Shown in pieces: positions 60,390 through 64,000 of a stretch of 64,000 bases of DNA. This stretch comes from Carallia brachiata (Eukaryota; Streptophyta; Magnoliopsida; Malpighiales; Rhizophoraceae): positions 663,305-727,304 of the forward strand of contig JADCRB010000021.1 in NCBI GenBank assembly GCA_021464245.1, written 5' to 3'. The notes under the pieces are model-generated. The model had not been told where the DNA came from. It did not search any database and was given only the letters and a program-made list of their open reading frames with translations. Each line of letters starts with the position of its first letter. Within the stretch, counting starts at the first letter, position 1. Made by a program: the position numbers and the translations under genes.

Positions 60390-63300
60390 CTGTAAGTAAA
60401 AGAAAATGTCAGAATGGCCTGTGGAGAAAAGGTTTAGAAGGGTTGACTAACAGCAGAATAGTAGATAAGTATCTTCCGAAGCTTTCACAAATGTGCACAC
60501 CTGCACCCAAACAACAACCACAAACAGACAAATGCATGCAGAGGCAGGGAGGGAACTCCAGCTTCAGAGGGACAACCCAAACCCCAGTAAAAAAAGTAAA
60601 CAAACAAACTGATAAATCACAAGCTTCATACATGTTAAGCACATGATCAAGAACATAAATACTCTAGGACTGAGAATCTGCATGATTCATTCCATTTAGC
60701 GCAGTATAGTCTCCACCCTGGACCACTTTATCAAAAGCATACAGAGAATTGACACCATAAAACCAGGGTGACCAAGATGCGCAAGGGAGACGCTGTGATT
60801 ATAAGAATAGTCTTATAAAATTACAAGGCCAAACCAATGAGCAAAACACATTTTCAGAGCAAGTCGGAGACAAATTTTCCCAATTATGGTGTATTTATGC
60901 CATTACTGGTTAATTGTTATATTGTTTACTTGTGCTGTTGCTAAGTTCTACAGTGCTGGAGGCTTAATAGCCCAATGCACCTATTGAGATGTAGCCAAAA
61001 AGAAATTCTCATGATGGCTACCGATCAAGCCGAAACATATTCTTGATGATGGCTACCGATCACTTAATGATAAACGGTAGAAACCAACAGACTAGAACAA
61101 AAGAGTTTTGTAACTTAAATCAATAGAAATAAACCGTTGCACTCAGAGAATGAGGGAAATAAAGTGGAACACAGGTTGGTGAAATGCACACTCTAATTCT
61201 AAAGAAAAGAAACACTGGCCTTTAAAACAACTGGGTCCATTCTGAAACTCAACCACGAGGTGGACAAAATTATTGGAAACTTGAAGTAGATTTTGAATTA
61301 CCAGCATATTAAATCAAGTTTCACAGCTTCAGTAATGAGACTTGGACATTTAAAAAATAATAATGTAGGATCCGCCATCGACATAAGGAATGTACTACCA
61401 AAAAGGAATCATGTATTATTAGCAACCAAAAATAAAAAGCAATAGATTTTAAAACATACAATGATGAATAAGCAAAGGTGAAATATGCAATCTATTAAGA
61501 GCTAATCTAAAAAGCACATACTCAAGCGGACAAAAGCATATTATCGACAAAAGAAAGAAAATAACATATTGATGTCAAACCATCTTAATGCATGTTCCAA
61601 AAGCCAGAAATAGAATGAATGATCCAAAATGATTTTTTTTTTCTCTTTTCAAAAGAATTCTTAGTGAAGAAAGACTGAAAGATGAAAAGTAAAAGTCAGG
61701 GCCTCATGTTTGGACGTCCAAACATATCCATAGACACACCTCATGTCCGACAATAAACAAGAATGATCCAGGACGGGTGGCCATGGACAAAGTTCAAAAA
61801 TGCTCAAGTGCAAAGGCTTACCCAAATTTTCATAACTGACCCCTAGATGCTGAACAAACTGAATGAAAAGTATACAGAACATTAGTTCAGCAAGTATAGA
61901 AAATTTTAGCGTCAAAACAGATAAACATCTCATCTCTCAAGATAAAATATAATTTCTACTCCTAGCATTCACTCTAAAGTCTAAACAGGATACAAGTACC
62001 CAAACTATGTAATGACAATTGTGGCAAAAAAAGCTCCTCCCTGTCCAAGTATACAGCATTCTATGCATTGCTGTTAGGATTTATTGCACTATAATGTTCT
62101 TGAAACATGGTGCTCTAAAGCACTAAGGTCTCCAGAAATTAGGTGCAAGGTGCATGCTCAAGCCTCAGCGAAGTTAATAAAAACTGCTACGAGAAGCATA
62201 GAAGCAAGATGTAAATCTAACAAGAAAGTAACTAATTAAACTAATTCAAAGCAACAATATTCAAAAGGCTAAAGCAAAACATTACATATAACTCACACAA
62301 AATCAAAAAGTAAGTACAAAAGTATTTGCGATGATTACATGATACACCCAAAGGAAGAGACAAGTGTTAAAACAGCTACATTCTACTGCTATCAAAATAA
62401 CTAAAAACATAAAGGGGATGTATGGAGAGAGAGAGAGAGAGAAAATGCAGGTAGATGAGAGGACTGGGGAGAGAACGTGGGGGAGACATACAGAGAGAGA
62501 GAGAGAGGCAAAAGAAAACATAACTAACTAGAAAAAGGAAGATTTTAGGGTTTTAGACCCTAGGTGCACCTCCTTGGCACCTTTTGCCTACCCCTTAGGT
62601 GCACCTAACTAGTGGCTAGGGCATAAAAAAGCCCCAAGGCCGTGGCACCTTGCACCTTGGACACTCTTTTATAATATTGTTGTTCACCTTGCTTAAGATA
62701 TTTCATGCATGCCAACCCGCATGCTAGGAGAAGAGAAATAGAACTCGCAACGATATTGCTATAATTCCTGCACATCTTTAACGTGCTTGCCATAATGACT
62801 TAATAGCAACTTCATAAATGCCTATTATAGCACCTCTCTAAATGACACATAGCCCTTTATAAGACTAAAGCTGAATAACACCTCTACAGAGCATATATGG
62901 TCCTATTCTCATTTTACTGAAACCAATAAAAAAAAGGCATCCGAGTGCACAAGGCTCCCACATTTGTGGGGTGGCCTAGGGGTCCACTAATAATAAATCA
63001 CGAGTCTGTTGCAAGCAAAAGATTTTAGAACCAGTAAAATAATAGGTCCTAGAACAAACCCAACATTTCATGCTTTTATCAAGTAAAATTGAATTACACA
63101 AAAACTTTTGATTTACAAGGTAAAAAGGTGTGCAGATTATTTTTGAACTCCATAATCAATATTTTAGCCCATAACTTAAAGAAAGATTAAAAAACTGATA
63201 AATGGTATAAAAAAAAAAAAAAAAAAAAGACTGACAAATGGTAAAAACTGTTTGCGTAGAATGTAGTGCTGTTAGCTATTAAGCATTGTTACATGAAGTC

Positions 63301-64000
63301 CCTGCTCACAAGACATATACCTCATCACCTCAGAACTTGGCTGAAATCCCAAGAATGTAAACATTGCACCAATGTCCACCACAGCTTTTGCTGTTATTTT
63401 TTCTCTTTCATTTTTGTTAACAATAAGACTGTTCAAAATCATATAAAACCACTTCCTATTCCATTAGGCCCATGTGCAATTAGTATTCATACAGGAAAGT
63501 ATTGAGAGTACATTGCCATGGTTTTTTCAGCAAACAAATTAGTGTGGTAGTGGTAGTATCGCTATTTCTGATTGATGACTACTGGTTACTTTCACTTCTT
63601 CAAAGAAAACCTCTCTTGTTTCTCAATTAACTATGTCTTGTCATACAACTGAAACATACTTATTGCATATTTTTCCAATAACACAAATAATAGAATTTAA
63701 ACAAATTAATTTGCTTCTACCAAGTAAAAAACAAGCAAACCCTAAATCAACCCGTTAAATTGAAGTGATCCATAGTTTAAACATCCAAAAACTTGCTAAA
63801 ATTGAATTGGCATCAATCATAAAAAAATAAAAAAAATAATTAAAAAATCGAAGTAGCCATTGCACAAGCTGACTATCCACCTAAGCCCATCTTACACATA
63901 CCGGTAATCCCTCCCGATTAACACCAACAATACAGTGAAAAACAAAGTATTAAGCCCAAAACTAATCAAAGGAAAAAAAATGGGAAAAACCGAGAAACCG
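60390..64000 (-). other. Intron 1 or 5' region of the UPL gene
   Basis: There is no coding exon that I can recognise upstream of the TTTACTTACAG acceptor at 60390, so the first intron is at least 3.6 kb. It holds A-runs (63211-63229), two GA microsatellites (62425-62441 and 62492-62508) and an inverted pair GGTGCAAGGTGC / GCACCTTGCACC about 500 bp apart (62150 and 62647). That pair suggests a small inserted element. The short ORFs here are not supported. Confidence 0.55.

Noticed and set aside
60409..60642. 77-codon minus-strand ORF as a first exon of UPL
   Set aside because: Its sequence does not resemble the conserved UPL N-terminus and it lacks a suitable donor. It is more likely intron.
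1..64000. CRISPR arrays, bacterial operons or phage modules
   Set aside because: No regularly spaced repeats, ribosome-binding sites or polycistronic layout. The intron-rich genes are plant nuclear genes.

Overview
This is a plant nuclear window, most likely from a dicot. The evidence is AT-rich intergenic DNA, many short introns with GT-AG borders, plant-only gene families and dense remains of plant transposons. Only two gene families are clearly functional. All of their members read on the minus strand, so the 3' ends lie at low coordinates. Positions inside exons were counted by eye and may be off by 1-2 bases.

The left two thirds is a head-to-tail cluster of three copies of a ten-exon gene. 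It encodes a CLT (CRT-like transporter), a plastid-envelope thiol transporter related to the malarial chloroquine-resistance transporter. Copy A (134-4967) is a clear pseudogene. Copy B (23641-28296) is open from start to stop and would encode about 423 residues, but it has changed at positions where copy C keeps the family pattern. Copy C (40578-45573) looks closest to the family and has every splice site, yet its second exon lacks one base in a T-run. Flanking DNA is duplicated with the genes: 16856-17165 matches 28800-29050, 18336-18870 matches 40150-40520, and 40072-40147 matches 46783-46870. A and B share derived residues and promoter sequence, so they look like the younger pair.

The spacers between the copies are filled with mobile DNA. 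Between A and B lie a tandem duplication, five foldback MITE-like repeats, another MITE, a broken FAR1-related (FRS) gene (12035-14278) and LTR-retroelement debris (20700-23031). Between B and C lie a GC-rich island (29590-30335), a non-autonomous Helitron carrying pieces of an LRR receptor kinase (32244-34795), a 211-bp tandem duplication, two LTR-element relics in opposite orientations with primer-binding-site motifs, a decayed Ty3/gypsy gag and a 5'-truncated LINE with an intact RNase H domain ending in an A-rich tail at about 40014.

The right third (46879-60389 and beyond) is a giant HECT-type ubiquitin ligase of the UPL1/UPL2 family. Fifteen coding exons are visible and the first coding exon lies outside the window. 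The reading frame is intact except for four single-base deletions within 1.5 kb (50410-51857), each at a short homopolymer. Together with the similar lesion in CLT copy C, this looks more like local assembly error than gene death.

There is no operon logic here. The two families are neighbours and not known partners: one moves thiols across the plastid envelope, the other tags proteins with ubiquitin in the cytosol or nucleus. I saw no rRNA or CRISPR array and no tRNA that I could support.
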